Assembly: GCF_900100335.1 (NCBI RefSeq)
Contig: NZ_FNFE01000001.1
Span: 744,001-808,000, forward strand
DNA length: 64,000 nt
DNA from: Natronorubrum texcoconense
GTDB lineage: Archaea > Halobacteriota > Halobacteria > Halobacteriales > Natrialbaceae
Direction of reading: 5' to 3'
In this document: piece by piece, positions 8,586 through 17,200 of the stretch
Layout of the letters: every line of letters starts with the position of its first letter
Numbering within the stretch: position 1 is the stretch's first letter
Program-made: the position numbers and the translations under genes
Notes under the pieces: model-generated
Database searches by the model: none
The model's input: only the letters and a program-made list of their open reading frames with translations
What the model was told of the DNA's origin: nothing

Positions 8586-9581
8586 ATGAAAAATATATCC
8601 GACCGTCCTCTCCTCGAGGTCGAGACAGATCCGTTCGCCGACGCTGCTTCGCAGTCGCTCCCGGAAACCGTTCGGCCGATAGCCGACGCCTACGACGAGC
8701 GCATCGCGGATCGAGACCGCTCCCTCTGGCGCTGGTTCTACCGGGCGACGGCCGAGTTCGGCCTCTCGTGTGTCGATGCAGATTGCGTCCGGCGAACTCG
8801 CAGCGCGAAGACTCTCGCCACGATGTTCATCACCGTCGTCGACGACGTCGCCGAGCGGTACGGCGACCGGGAGACGCTCGCGGAACTGTTGAAAGTCCCC
8901 TTCGAACATCAGGACGCGGATCCGACTCGAGCGGGCGTCGCGGGCGAGTACGTCCGATTTCAACGGGAGCTCTGGGCACAGCTGCGAACCCTGTACGACG
9001 ACGGGCCGCGGGCCGAAGAGTTTGCGGAACTGTTCCGGTTCGATCTCCGGCAGGCGTTCCAATCGGTCGACTACTCCGCGTTGGTGGCCCAGCATCCCGG
9101 GCTCGCCTCCGAGCGCGAACTCTGGACGTACGACGCGCACAACATGATGGTGCTCTGTTTCGCCGATATCGATCTCGCGTACTCGTCGTCGTTCGACGCG
9201 GCCGAACTCGCGGCGGTTCGGGAGGTCGTCACGCGGGCACAGCGGATGGCCCGGGTCGGCAACTGGATCGCGACGTGGGAGCGTGAGCTGGCCGAAGGCG
9301 ACTACAGTTCGGGCGTCGTCGTCCGCGCGCTCGAGTCCGGTGTTATCTCGATCGACGAACTACGGGCACTCGAGGCGCGGCCGACGGACGACGCTGTCGA
9401 ACCGATCGTGACGGCGATCCGCGAGTCCGATATCGAGGCCTATTTCGTCGATCGCTGGCGCTGCGAGTACGACGAGGCGGCGCAGTTCGTCGGCGCGGCT
9501 GAGAGCGTCGATCTCCGCGCGTATCTCGAGGGGTTCGAGACGATCTTTCGGGCGCAGTTAGCGAACCGCCCGTCGAACTAA
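8586..9581 (+). CDS. Class I terpene synthase-like protein
   Basis: This 331-residue, largely helical protein shows both Mg2+-binding motifs of class I terpenoid cyclases. DDVAE at residues 86-90 matches the Asp-rich DDxx(D/E), and NWIATWERE at 226-234 matches the NSE/DTE motif (N-x3-S/T-x3-E). Their 140-residue spacing, the total length and an Arg (R178) 48 residues before the NSE motif all agree with bacterial sesqui- and diterpene cyclases. It is not a prenyl-chain elongase (no second DDxxD) nor phytoene synthase (no DxxxD pairs). It would ionise a prenyl diphosphate and release a cyclic terpene. The start follows a very AT-rich region (8510-8590). Alternatively it may be a catalytically changed relative of unknown function. 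Confidence 0.6.
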   Translation: MKNISDRPLLEVETDPFADAASQSLPETVRPIADAYDERIADRDRSLWRWFYRATAEFGLSCVDADCVRRTRSAKTLATMFITVVDDVAERYGDRETLAELLKVPFEHQDADPTRAGVAGEYVRFQRELWAQLRTLYDDGPRAEEFAELFRFDLRQAFQSVDYSALVAQHPGLASERELWTYDAHNMMVLCFADIDLAYSSSFDAAELAAVREVVTRAQRMARVGNWIATWERELAEGDYSSGVVVRALESGVISIDELRALEARPTDDAVEPIVTAIRESDIEAYFVDRWRCEYDEAAQFVGAAESVDLRAYLEGFETIFRAQLANRPSN

Positions 9582-9738
9582 TCGCGGGGACGAACGGGAG
9601 AACGCTCCCTGGACAGTTGCGGAGTCGATCGACTTCCGTCTGCGACTCTGTGCCATTCATTTCAACGAAACAAAAAGTATATGCCGACAGAATCGAAGGT
9701 TGCTACACTGAATTGGATAGCTGAATGAGGTATCTCGA

Positions 9739-10368
9739 ATGGAATTAATTAGTAACCAGTGCGGTGATACGACGGTCGTAGATGGGATTACACGGCTCTT
9801 CGACGAGGACGGAACGATCTATCTCGTGACCGGCTACTTCACCAACAGCGCGTACCGACTCATCCGCCCCGATATCGAGCGGTTTCTCTCACGGTCCCCG
9901 GAGAACGAACTCGTCGTCGTCGTGAGTCCGACCGCGGATCAGTTCACGCCCTCGATCGCCCGTGACCTCCAGCAACTCGACGACAGGATTCAGCTGTACA
10001 AGTATCCACACGGCTGTCTCCACGCGAAACTCTACGTTCGGACCGGCGACCACCCGACCGCGATGGTCGGCTCGATCAATCTCACGCGGGTCGCGTTCGA
10101 GCAAAACATCGAATTGAGCGTGCTCGTCGAGTCGGACGACGGCGACGCGGATATCGAGCCGTTCGTCGAGTGGACGGACGAACTCCTTTCGATCTGCGAA
10201 CCGTTTCGGAAGCGGGACCTGTTCCGGCCGGTGATGCTCCTGAACACGATTTCGGTGTGGACGAACAAGGCGCGACTGCTCTCGGGACGCACCGTCGTTC
10301 ACCAGCCGTCGGTGTACGTCGTCCTCGCGCTCCTCGGACTGTTCGTGCTCATGTCCTGGACGACCTGA
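9739..10368 (+). CDS. PLD-like protein with C-terminal membrane anchor
   Basis: This 209-residue protein has a single phospholipase D-type half-site: HAK at 95-97 and GSIN at 111-114. The Asp normally four residues after Lys is displaced (D104). Upstream strands ELVVVVSPTAD and IQLYKYPHG fit the fold. A hydrophobic helix at about 188-207 (YVVLALLGLFVLMSW) should anchor it in the membrane. PLD enzymes need two half-sites, so this one would act as a dimer, as a nuclease or phosphodiesterase. It has its own AT-rich promoter (aaaagtatatg near 9675). PAP2 follows after 6 bp, so the two are likely one operon. Confidence 0.7.
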   Translation: MELISNQCGDTTVVDGITRLFDEDGTIYLVTGYFTNSAYRLIRPDIERFLSRSPENELVVVVSPTADQFTPSIARDLQQLDDRIQLYKYPHGCLHAKLYVRTGDHPTAMVGSINLTRVAFEQNIELSVLVESDDGDADIEPFVEWTDELLSICEPFRKRDLFRPVMLLNTISVWTNKARLLSGRTVVHQPSVYVVLALLGLFVLMSWTT

Positions 10369-10374
10369 CCAGCC

Positions 10375-11106
10375 ATGGCACGTGACTTCGGCGAGGTCGA
10401 CGCCCTCCAGGAGATCGTCCCGGAAGCGCTGGCGTTTCCGACTGCGATGGCGACTCAGCTCGGCGCGATCTGGTTCGCGACGCTGCTCATCTGCTGTCTC
10501 TACTGGTTTCACGACCGCAACGACGCAGTTGTGACCGCCGGCCTGCTGGTCACCGGCACGGGGATCTGGCGGACGATCAAGATCGTCGCTCCCGTACCGC
10601 GTCCCGAACAGCCCCTGGTCGCGCTCGAGGCGCTCCCCTCGCTCCTCCGGCCGCTGTACGAACTGGCCGTCGTCGACAGCGGTGCGGGCTTTCCCAGCGG
10701 CCACGCGGTGACGACGACGATCGTCTACCTGTCGCTCGCGAGGTATCTCTCCGTCGGCAGCCGACGACAGCGGTACCTCGGCGCGCTCTCGATCGTCTCA
10801 TTGGTCGGCCTGACTCGGATGACCCTCGGCGTTCACTACCTCGTCGACGTGATCGCGGGCGCGGTGATCGGCAACGCGGTCCTCCTCGTCGGCTTCTGGC
10901 TCTGCTCGAGGTATCCCGAGCGCCGAGTAGCGATCGCACTCGGCGGGGGCCTTTGCTCCGCCTCGGTGTGCTTGCTCGCGAGTCTGTTCGTCGGACCGTT
11001 CAGCTTCTGGGAACTCGGCCTCTTCGTCGCCGGCGTCGGCGGCTTCCTGTGGTGGCACGTCGCCGCAACGGACCGTCGGCCGGTCGGCGTCGGAGATCCC
11101 TCCTAA
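10375..11106 (+). CDS. PAP2-family phosphatase
   Basis: This 243-residue integral membrane protein has the three PAP2 motifs: KIVAPVPRP (K69...R76P77), PSGH (107-110) and TRMTLGVHYLVD (R148, H154, D158). The catalytic histidines are H110 and H154. Family members remove phosphate from phosphatidate, polyprenyl phosphates or diphosphates at the membrane surface. It starts 6 bp after the PLD-like gene and lies close to the terpene-synthase-like gene, so a lipid or isoprenoid substrate is plausible but not shown. It is convergent with the cystathionine gamma-synthase gene. Confidence 0.85.
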   Translation: MARDFGEVDALQEIVPEALAFPTAMATQLGAIWFATLLICCLYWFHDRNDAVVTAGLLVTGTGIWRTIKIVAPVPRPEQPLVALEALPSLLRPLYELAVVDSGAGFPSGHAVTTTIVYLSLARYLSVGSRRQRYLGALSIVSLVGLTRMTLGVHYLVDVIAGAVIGNAVLLVGFWLCSRYPERRVAIALGGGLCSASVCLLASLFVGPFSFWELGLFVAGVGGFLWWHVAATDRRPVGVGDPS

Positions 11107-11124
11107 CGACGCGTCGCGACTGGA

Positions 11125-12309
11125 TCAGTCGAGCGCCGACTCGATCGCCCCGTCGAGGTCGTCGATCAGGTCGTCGACGTGTTCGATGCCGACGCTCACC
11201 CGGATCAGGCCGTCCGTGAGACCGGCGGCGATGCGTTCTTCGCGGGGGATCGCCGCGTGGGTCATCGGCGCGGGCTGTTCGATCAGGCTCTCCACGCCGC
11301 CGAGACTCTCCGCGAGCGTGAAGATCTCGGTGTTCGAGACGACCTCGCTCGCCTCCTCGAGGCTCGCGTCGAGTTCGAAACTCAGCATGCCGCCGAAGTC
11401 GTCCATCTGCTCGGCGGCGATCTCGTGGCCGGGGTGAGAGTCGAGGCCGGGGTAGTACACCCGGTCGACGTCGGGATGGTCGTCAAGCCACGCCGCGATC
11501 GCGCGGGCGTTCTCGCAGTGGCGGTCCATGCGGACGGGCAGCGTCTTGGTGCCCCGGAGGACGAGGAAGGATTCGAACGGACCGGGCGTCGCACCGACGG
11601 AGTTCTGGTAGAAGCCCAGTCGTTCGTCCAGATCCTCGTCGTTCGTCAGGAGGGCACCGCCGACGACGTCCGAGTGGCCGCCGAGGTACTTCGTCAGGGA
11701 GTGGGAGACGATGTCGGCGCCGAGATCCAGCGGTCGCTGGAGGTACGGCGTCGCGAACGTGTTGTCGATGGCACACAGCGCGTCGTGTGCGTGGGCGATC
11801 TCGGACGCGCCCGCGATGTCGACGATCGACATGAGCGGGTTGGTCGGCGTCTCGAGCCACAGCAGTTCCGTATTCTCCTGAAACGCGCCCTCGATCTCGT
11901 CGAGATCGGTCATATCGACGAACGTGAACTCGATATCGTACTCCTCGTACACTTGCGTGAAGATACGGTGGGTGCCGCCGTAGACGTCGGTTCCCGTGAC
12001 GACGTGATCGCCGGCGGAGAGGAGGTTGAGGACGGTGTTGATCGAGGCCATGCCGCTGGCGAACGCGCGGCCGTAGTCGGCGTTCTCGAGGCTCGCGAGG
12101 TTCGCCTCAAGATCGGTTCGGGTGGGGTTCCCCGTTCGCGAGTACTCGTAGCCCCGATGCTCTCCGGGCGCGTCTTGCTCGTAGGTCGAGTTGGCGTGGA
12201 TCGGGGTCATCAGCGCGCCCGTCTCCGCGTCGGGGTCCTGTCCGGCGTGGATCGAACGGGTCTCGAGTCGGTACTGGTCGTCGTCGCCGTCGCGCTCGCG
12301 GTCGTCCAT
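11125..12309 (-). CDS. Cystathionine gamma-synthase/lyase family PLP enzyme
   Basis: This 394-residue enzyme belongs to the Cys/Met metabolism PLP family. The PLP lysine sits in SHSLTKYLGGHSDVVGG, with YEYSRTGNPTR and ETPTNPLMS upstream and the SLGGVESLIEQPAPMTHA block near the C-terminus. It makes cystathionine from an activated homoserine and cysteine, or splits it; sequence alone does not separate the two. The start MDDRERDGDDDQYRLETRS was chosen over an ATG 21 nt upstream. It lies 69 bp after the HTH regulator on the same strand, so control by that regulator is possible. Confidence 0.85.
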   Translation of the reverse strand: MDDRERDGDDDQYRLETRSIHAGQDPDAETGALMTPIHANSTYEQDAPGEHRGYEYSRTGNPTRTDLEANLASLENADYGRAFASGMASINTVLNLLSAGDHVVTGTDVYGGTHRIFTQVYEEYDIEFTFVDMTDLDEIEGAFQENTELLWLETPTNPLMSIVDIAGASEIAHAHDALCAIDNTFATPYLQRPLDLGADIVSHSLTKYLGGHSDVVGGALLTNDEDLDERLGFYQNSVGATPGPFESFLVLRGTKTLPVRMDRHCENARAIAAWLDDHPDVDRVYYPGLDSHPGHEIAAEQMDDFGGMLSFELDASLEEASEVVSNTEIFTLAESLGGVESLIEQPAPMTHAAIPREERIAAGLTDGLIRVSVGIEHVDDLIDDLDGAIESALD

Positions 12310-12378
12310 ACCGGGCCCAACGGACTGCAACGGGGTTACTCTTGCTTTCGGCGGCGATCGGAACGGTGTCGCCGGAAC

Positions 12379-13065
12379 CTACAGTTGCTGGGGTGGCGTC
12401 GACTCGGAGATCGGTTCCGAGACGACGTGATCGACGAGTTTCGCCTCGATCTTCCGGAGGTGCTCGCCGACTGTGCCGCCGGCGATGCCGACCTCGCGGC
12501 CGATCTCGTCGTAGGTCGTCTCCCGGGGCGAGGCATAGTAGCCGAGATCGATCGCGGTCCGAAACAGTCGGCGCTGTTGGGAAGTGAGCGTCGCGAGGAA
12601 GACGTTCTCGTCGGGTTCGAACGGCTGTTTCGTCTCGAGTACGACGTCGACGCCGTCTGGAACGACGGCCATCGCCCGCTGGAAGGACGGCTCCGTCGCG
12701 AGGTAGGTCACCCGCAGGTCGCCGTCGCGGACGTAGGTCATCGGCGGATCGAGGAAGACCTGAAACTCACGGGTAATCCGGAGGAGCGCGCGAACGGTTT
12801 CGTTCGGGACGAACTGCGAGCAGAGCAGAATTCGGTCGCCGAAGGCCTCGAGCCAGTAGTCGAACGAGCCGAGTTCGTCGTCGACGAACGCCTCGACTCG
12901 GTCGAACTCGCCACCCAGTTCGTACAGCATTACCCCGAGTTCGTCGGTCGCCAGGCGGATCCGCTGGATCGCGACGCGTTCGACCCCCTCGCACTCGTCG
13001 ATTCGCTTCTCGAACGGGTGAAACCACCCGTCCGCCGGGGAGAGCCGAACGTCGTAGTGGCGCAT
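12379..13065 (-). CDS. Bat-type HTH (HTH_10) transcriptional regulator
   Basis: This 228-residue protein has a ligand-sensing N-terminal part of about 150 residues without a recognisable catalytic motif. Its C-terminal helix-turn-helix (about 165-215) contains LTSQQRRLFRTAIDLGYYASPRETTYDEIG, characteristic of the bacterio-opsin-activator HTH_10 family common in haloarchaea (written here in two parts of one run only as a landmark: LTSQQRRL and YYASPRETTYDEIG). It probably regulates nearby genes such as the downstream cystathionine enzyme, or stress genes elsewhere. It is divergent from the ribosomal L21e gene. Confidence 0.85.
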   Translation of the reverse strand: MRHYDVRLSPADGWFHPFEKRIDECEGVERVAIQRIRLATDELGVMLYELGGEFDRVEAFVDDELGSFDYWLEAFGDRILLCSQFVPNETVRALLRITREFQVFLDPPMTYVRDGDLRVTYLATEPSFQRAMAVVPDGVDVVLETKQPFEPDENVFLATLTSQQRRLFRTAIDLGYYASPRETTYDEIGREVGIAGGTVGEHLRKIEAKLVDHVVSEPISESTPPQQL

Positions 13066-13305
13066 ATCTTCTCAACTGGAGCCATCACGCATAACTATCC
13101 GTCCACAAACGGGCGGTTAAGTCGTGGTTTCCCGAACCGGCGAAACGATCCGTTTCGATAGCCAGAACGGGAGAGGACGGACGGATATCGGCTCGAATTG
13201 GACCCCCAGTGGGAGCGACGCTGACATGAGAGCGTCTGACCATTCCGGAGCGGCGGGTCCGTGTGAACGAGGGCCGAGGCGGAACTGGTAGCCGAAAGAC
13301 GTGCG

Positions 13306-13314
13306 TTTTATAAC
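13306..13314 (+). promoter_or_regulatory. TATA-like box of the rpl21e operon
   Basis: The segment ttttataac is centred about 33 nt before the ATG of rpl21e, placing the transcript start within a few bases of the start codon. It is the likely promoter of the rpl21e-rpoF pair. Confidence 0.55.
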
Positions 13315-13342
13315 GATCAGCGCTCAAGAGGGCCGTACGACT

Positions 13343-13651
13343 ATGCCACACTCTAATGGCCCTCGTCAGGGAACCCGGAGGAAACTCGCGAACGCTCCTC
13401 GAGACCGCGGCACGTCGCCGCCACAGCGAGCGATTCAGGAGTACGAGAACGGAGAGAAAGTCCACCTGAAGATCGACCCAAGCGTTCCGAACGGACGTTA
13501 CCACCCGCGCTTCGACGGACAGACCGGCGAAGTCGTCGGCAAACAGGGCGACGCCTTCAAGGTGCAGATCAGCGACCGCGGCAAGGAGAAGACGCTGATC
13601 GTCACCGCGGCACACATGCGCGCACAGAACCAGGACAAGAACCGGATCTGA
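13343..13651 (+). CDS. rpl21e: 50S ribosomal protein L21e
   Basis: This 102-residue basic protein matches ribosomal L21e: [20 protein letters not shown] at the N-terminus, [20 protein letters not shown] in the centre and [20 protein letters not shown] toward the end. It is part of the large subunit. It opens the conserved archaeal cluster L21e-Rpb4-DUF655-KsgA, and rpoF follows after 6 bp. The frame upstream of this ATG is not protein-like, and a TATA-like box supports the start. Confidence 0.95.
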   Translation: MPHSNGPRQGTRRKLANAPRDRGTSPPQRAIQEYENGEKVHLKIDPSVPNGRYHPRFDGQTGEVVGKQGDAFKVQISDRGKEKTLIVTAAHMRAQNQDKNRI

Positions 13652-13657
13652 GTTAGG

Positions 13658-14014
13658 ATGACGATCTTCAAAGAGATCGTCGACGAGGAGTTCCTGACGA
13701 TCTCGGAGACGAAGGAGCTGCTCGCCGACATCGAAGCCGAACGCGCGATGGACGAAGAGCGTGAACTGCGCTACGAACTCGCGCGAGCGATCGAACACGT
13801 CAACCGATTCACCGTCTTGGAGCCGGAAGAGGCCCAAAACCTCGTCGACGACCTGCAGGAACTCGAGAAAGTCGACGAAGCGACTGCGTACAAGATCGCG
13901 AACCTGCTGCCGCGCAACCGGGACGAACTCCGCTCGGTGTACGCCCAGCAGCGCTACACGCTCTCGGGCGACGAACTCGACGAGATTCTCAACGTCCTCG
14001 CGCAGTACGTCTGA
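13658..14014 (+). CDS. rpoF: DNA-directed RNA polymerase subunit F (Rpb4)
   Basis: This 118-residue, mostly helical acidic protein begins MTIFKEIVDEEFLTISETKE. Its core, EEAQNLVDDLQELEKVDEAT followed by AYKIANLLPRNRDELRSV, is the HRDC-like fold of archaeal RpoF/Rpb4. With RpoE (Rpb7) it forms the polymerase stalk that binds the nascent transcript. It follows rpl21e by 6 bp and is co-transcribed with it. Confidence 0.95.
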   Translation: MTIFKEIVDEEFLTISETKELLADIEAERAMDEERELRYELARAIEHVNRFTVLEPEEAQNLVDDLQELEKVDEATAYKIANLLPRNRDELRSVYAQQRYTLSGDELDEILNVLAQYV

Positions 14015-14361
14015 TACTGTCTGCTGTGAGTTATTTTCGGTGGGACTGCGAACCGTCCTGCGGTCCCACCGATACATCGGTACAGCAAACCGTCTGAGCC
14101 AGCGCCGTTCGAAACGTGCGTTTTCTGACGACGACGGTTCAGTACGACTCGACCAGTTGCATCTCGATCCGTTGGCGGCGACCGGAGTCGCTGCCGGTCG
14201 GTTCGATCGCCGCGTCCGCGAGCGCCCGGCGGATCGACCGCGCTGCTCGACTCGATCGGGTGTGCAGTCACGTTCAGTGGCTCCGATAGCCGGGCACGGC
14301 GCTTCCCGTCCCACGATGGCGGGCCGACTCTTTAAGTACGCCCTCGACGTATCCAAAACCA
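14015..14361. other. Intergenic region between rpoF and the DUF655 gene
   Basis: This 347-bp stretch has no convincing gene. Frames crossing it on both strands lack haloarchaeal composition. Its right end holds a TATA-like element (ctttaagtac, 14331-14340) about 26 nt before the ATG at 14362, so DUF655-ksgA has its own promoter. No strong stem-loop was seen. Confidence 0.5.
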
Positions 14362-14958
14362 ATGAGCGAAGCCGACAGCGACGGGACGGATATCCGCCGC
14401 GCAGTCGTGTTGGACTATCTCGCACACGGGCTCTCGGACGACGGCCGGCCACAGTACGAGAAGTCACCAGCAGGGTACGCCCTCGGGATCGACGATTTCC
14501 AGCTCTATCAGGTCGCCTTCGACGAGGAAGAGCGACTCACGATCGGGAGCGAAGTCGTCGTGGAACCACCCAGTGAGCGCGAGATCGTCACCGAAGCCCA
14601 CCGGGTCGACTACGAGGATCTCTCCTCGGGCGCCCAGTCGGAACTCGAGTACGTCGTCGCCGATCTCGTCGAGGAGAACGAGCAGCGATTCGTCGACTTC
14701 TACAACGACGCCCAGCCGATCACGCTGCGTCTCCACCAGCTCAACCTCCTGCCGGGGATCGGAAAGAAACTCCGTAACGGCATCCTCGACGAACGAAAAC
14801 GCAAGCCCTTCGAGAGCTTCGACGAACTCTCGGAACGCGTCTCCGGGCTCCACGACCCCGACGAGGTGTTAGTCGAGCGCATCCTCGAGGAGCTGCGCGA
14901 CGACGACCTCAAATACCAGACGTTCGTCGGGCGGCGCGAGCAGGAACAGAATCAGTAG
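14362..14958 (+). CDS. DUF655 protein (helix-hairpin-helix, predicted RNA-binding)
   Basis: This 198-residue acidic protein belongs to archaeal DUF655: an N-terminal domain of small beta strands (RRAVVLDYLAHGLSDDGRPQ, QLYQVAF) and a C-terminal helix-hairpin-helix region around LNLLPGIGKKLRNGILDERK. Helix-hairpin-helix motifs of this kind bind nucleic acid. Its conserved place between RNA polymerase/ribosomal genes and ksgA suggests a role in RNA handling or ribosome assembly, but no activity is established from this sequence. It lies 64 bp before ksgA. Confidence 0.88.
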   Translation: MSEADSDGTDIRRAVVLDYLAHGLSDDGRPQYEKSPAGYALGIDDFQLYQVAFDEEERLTIGSEVVVEPPSEREIVTEAHRVDYEDLSSGAQSELEYVVADLVEENEQRFVDFYNDAQPITLRLHQLNLLPGIGKKLRNGILDERKRKPFESFDELSERVSGLHDPDEVLVERILEELRDDDLKYQTFVGRREQEQNQ

Positions 14959-15022
14959 CTCATTTTCGCCGCCGAATCCGCGAGACGGTGCGTTTACACC
15001 GCCCCCATCCGTAGCGCCGGCA

Positions 15023-15874
15023 ATGAGAGATCCAGACGGACTGATCGCCCGGGCGGGCGTCCGGGGCGATCCGGACCGCGATCAGCACTTTCTCGTCGAC
15101 GACCGCGTCCTCGATCGACTGCCGACCCACTTAACAGAGATCGACGCCGACACCTCCCACCTGCTCGAGATCGGCGGCGGAACGGGCGCGCTGACGGACC
15201 GCCTGCTCGCGATGGGCGACGAGGACGACGAGGTGACGGTCGTCGAACGCGATCGAACGCTCGCCGCGTTCTTGCAGGAGGAGTTCCGCGAGGAGATCGA
15301 TGCCGGACGGCTGACGGTCATCGAGGGCGACGCCCTCGAGGTCGACCTCCCCGATTTCACCGCCTCTGTCTCGAACCTCCCGTACGGCGTCTCGAGCGAG
15401 ATTACGTTCCGACTCCTGCCCGAAAAACGGCCCCTGGTACTGATGTTTCAACAGGAGTTCGCCGAGCGGATGGTCGCCGAACCGGGGACGTCCGAGTACG
15501 GCCGACTCTCCGTCTCGACCCAGCACTACGCGGACGCCGAACTCGTCGAGTCCATCCCGAAGGAGGCGTTCTCGCCGCCGCCGGCCGTCCAGAGCGCGGT
15601 CGTCAGACTCGAGCCGCGCGACCCGGACTACGAGGTCGACGACGAGGAGTTCTTCCTGCGGTTCGTCAAGGCGCTGTTCACCCAGCGCCGGAAGACGATC
15701 CGGAACGGGATTCGAAACACGGCCCATATTTCGGGGCTCGAGGAGCCCGACGCGGTCGTCGAGGCGGCAGACGAAGCGGTCCTCCAGAAGCGTGCCGGTG
15801 CGATGGCACCGGCGGAGTTCGCGGCGCTGGCCCAGCTCGCAGCCGACGTCAGCGCGGTGGGTGAGGGACAGTAA
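15023..15874 (+). CDS. ksgA: 16S rRNA dimethyladenosine transferase
   Basis: This 283-residue enzyme transfers four methyl groups from S-adenosylmethionine to two adjacent adenines near the 3' end of 16S rRNA during small-subunit maturation. It shows DQHFLVDDRVLDR at the N-terminus, the SAM-binding motif LLEIGGGTGALTDRL near residue 45-60, and the catalytic NLPYGVSSEI. The C-terminal domain includes FFLRFVKALFTQRRKTIRNG. It lies in the conserved DUF655-ksgA arrangement. Confidence 0.94.
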   Translation: MRDPDGLIARAGVRGDPDRDQHFLVDDRVLDRLPTHLTEIDADTSHLLEIGGGTGALTDRLLAMGDEDDEVTVVERDRTLAAFLQEEFREEIDAGRLTVIEGDALEVDLPDFTASVSNLPYGVSSEITFRLLPEKRPLVLMFQQEFAERMVAEPGTSEYGRLSVSTQHYADAELVESIPKEAFSPPPAVQSAVVRLEPRDPDYEVDDEEFFLRFVKALFTQRRKTIRNGIRNTAHISGLEEPDAVVEAADEAVLQKRAGAMAPAEFAALAQLAADVSAVGEGQ

Positions 15875-15982
15875 GGCCGTGACGGCCATTTTCGGACGAC
15901 CGAGAACTGTTGGCAGTGTCGACACCGACCGACGGATACTCGTAGCTACGCGGACGACAGCCTCGAGAGACGACGACTACCT

Positions 15983-17200
15983 ATGTCCGAGATACTGACG
16001 GGGTTCGACTGGCTATCGAACGTCTTCGAGACGACCAACGGCAGGCTCGCGGTCACGTTCGCAGCGGTCGGTCTCCTCCTCATCGTTCTCCTCTCCTATC
16101 GCCAGCTACAGGACTGGCTCACCGAGCGCACGCGACCGCTGTACAGCGATATCATCTCGATGGGCGTGTTGATCTCGACCTGTCTCCTCAGTCTGGCCAT
16201 CGTCCTGGGCGTCTGGGACCAGACCAGCGAAATTCAATCGATTTACACGGATCAGGATCTCGGCAGCGACGTCATCGCGCGCGGTGTGTTCACGTTCGTT
16301 CTCGTTATTGGGACGCTCATCGTCACTCGATTCGTCCGCCGAGTGCTCCGCGAGGTGCTCGGCTCGGCGACGGCCGTGACCGACCACCAGCGAGAGATCA
16401 CGCACCGCCTCTCGCAGGTGCTGATCTGGTCGGTTTCGCTCATCATCGTTCTCGGCGTCTGGATCGACGACCTCGGTGGCCTGCTCGTCGGGGCCGGGTT
16501 CGCCGGTATCGTCATCGGTATGGCCGCCCGACAGACGCTCGGCACGGTTATCGCGGGCTTCGTCCTGATGTTCGACCGGCCGTTCGAAATCGGCGACTGG
16601 ATCGAGGTCGACGACGAGGAAGGGATCGTCACCGACATCTCGATCGTCAACACCCGTCTCCAGTCGTTCGACGGCGAGTACATCATGATTCCCAACGACC
16701 TCATCTCCTCGAGTATGGTGACCAACCGCTCGAAACGCGGGCGACTCCGCGTCGAAGTCGACGTCGGCGTCGATTACTCGACGGACGTCGAGCGAGCCGC
16801 CGAGATCGCGAGAGCGGAAGTCGAGGCGCTCGAGGAGTCGCTGACGGCGCCGTCGCCACAGGTTATCACGAAGGAATTTGCCGACTCGGCGGTCATCCTC
16901 GGCGTGCGGTTCTGGATCGACAACCCAAGCGCCCGCCGATTCTCGAAGTCGAAGACGGCCGCGATTCACGCGATCAAGCACGGCTTCGAGGACGAGGGAA
17001 TCAAGATCCCGTACCCGCAGCGCGAACTGACCGGCCGGGCCGAAACCGGCGGCCTTCGAATCGCGGAGGACGAGAACCGGGACGCGGGAGAATCGTCGCT
17101 GGATCCCCAGGACAACGATGTCGACGACTCGTCAGCGGACGACGAGGCCGAGGAACCGAAACGAGAGAGCCAGGCCGGAACGCCCGCGGAGGACGACTGA
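15983..17200 (+). CDS. MscS-family mechanosensitive ion channel
   Basis: This 405-residue protein has three to four N-terminal helices (about residues 20-170), a pore-lining helix with GVFGI-like small residues (GFAGIVIGMAARQTLGTVIA) and the MscS beta domain (FDRPFEIGDWIEVDDEEG, then IVNTRLQSFDGEYIMIPN). The last ~60 residues are an acidic disordered tail. Such channels open under membrane tension and release solutes after osmotic downshift. Its stop overlaps the ATG of hemK by one base, so it is translated from the same message. That places an osmotic channel inside a translation-maintenance cluster. Confidence 0.9.
   Translation: MSEILTGFDWLSNVFETTNGRLAVTFAAVGLLLIVLLSYRQLQDWLTERTRPLYSDIISMGVLISTCLLSLAIVLGVWDQTSEIQSIYTDQDLGSDVIARGVFTFVLVIGTLIVTRFVRRVLREVLGSATAVTDHQREITHRLSQVLIWSVSLIIVLGVWIDDLGGLLVGAGFAGIVIGMAARQTLGTVIAGFVLMFDRPFEIGDWIEVDDEEGIVTDISIVNTRLQSFDGEYIMIPNDLISSSMVTNRSKRGRLRVEVDVGVDYSTDVERAAEIARAEVEALEESLTAPSPQVITKEFADSAVILGVRFWIDNPSARRFSKSKTAAIHAIKHGFEDEGIKIPYPQRELTGRAETGGLRIAEDENRDAGESSLDPQDNDVDDSSADDEAEEPKRESQAGTPAEDD

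Noticed and set aside
11179-13161. 660-residue frame spanning cystathionine enzyme and HTH regulator on the opposite strand
   Set aside because: Covers two clearly real genes with strong motifs; no domain of its own.
13954-14271. 105-residue minus-strand frame in the rpoF-DUF655 spacer
   Set aside because: Ser/Arg-rich, overlaps rpoF and has no archaeal composition or promoter.
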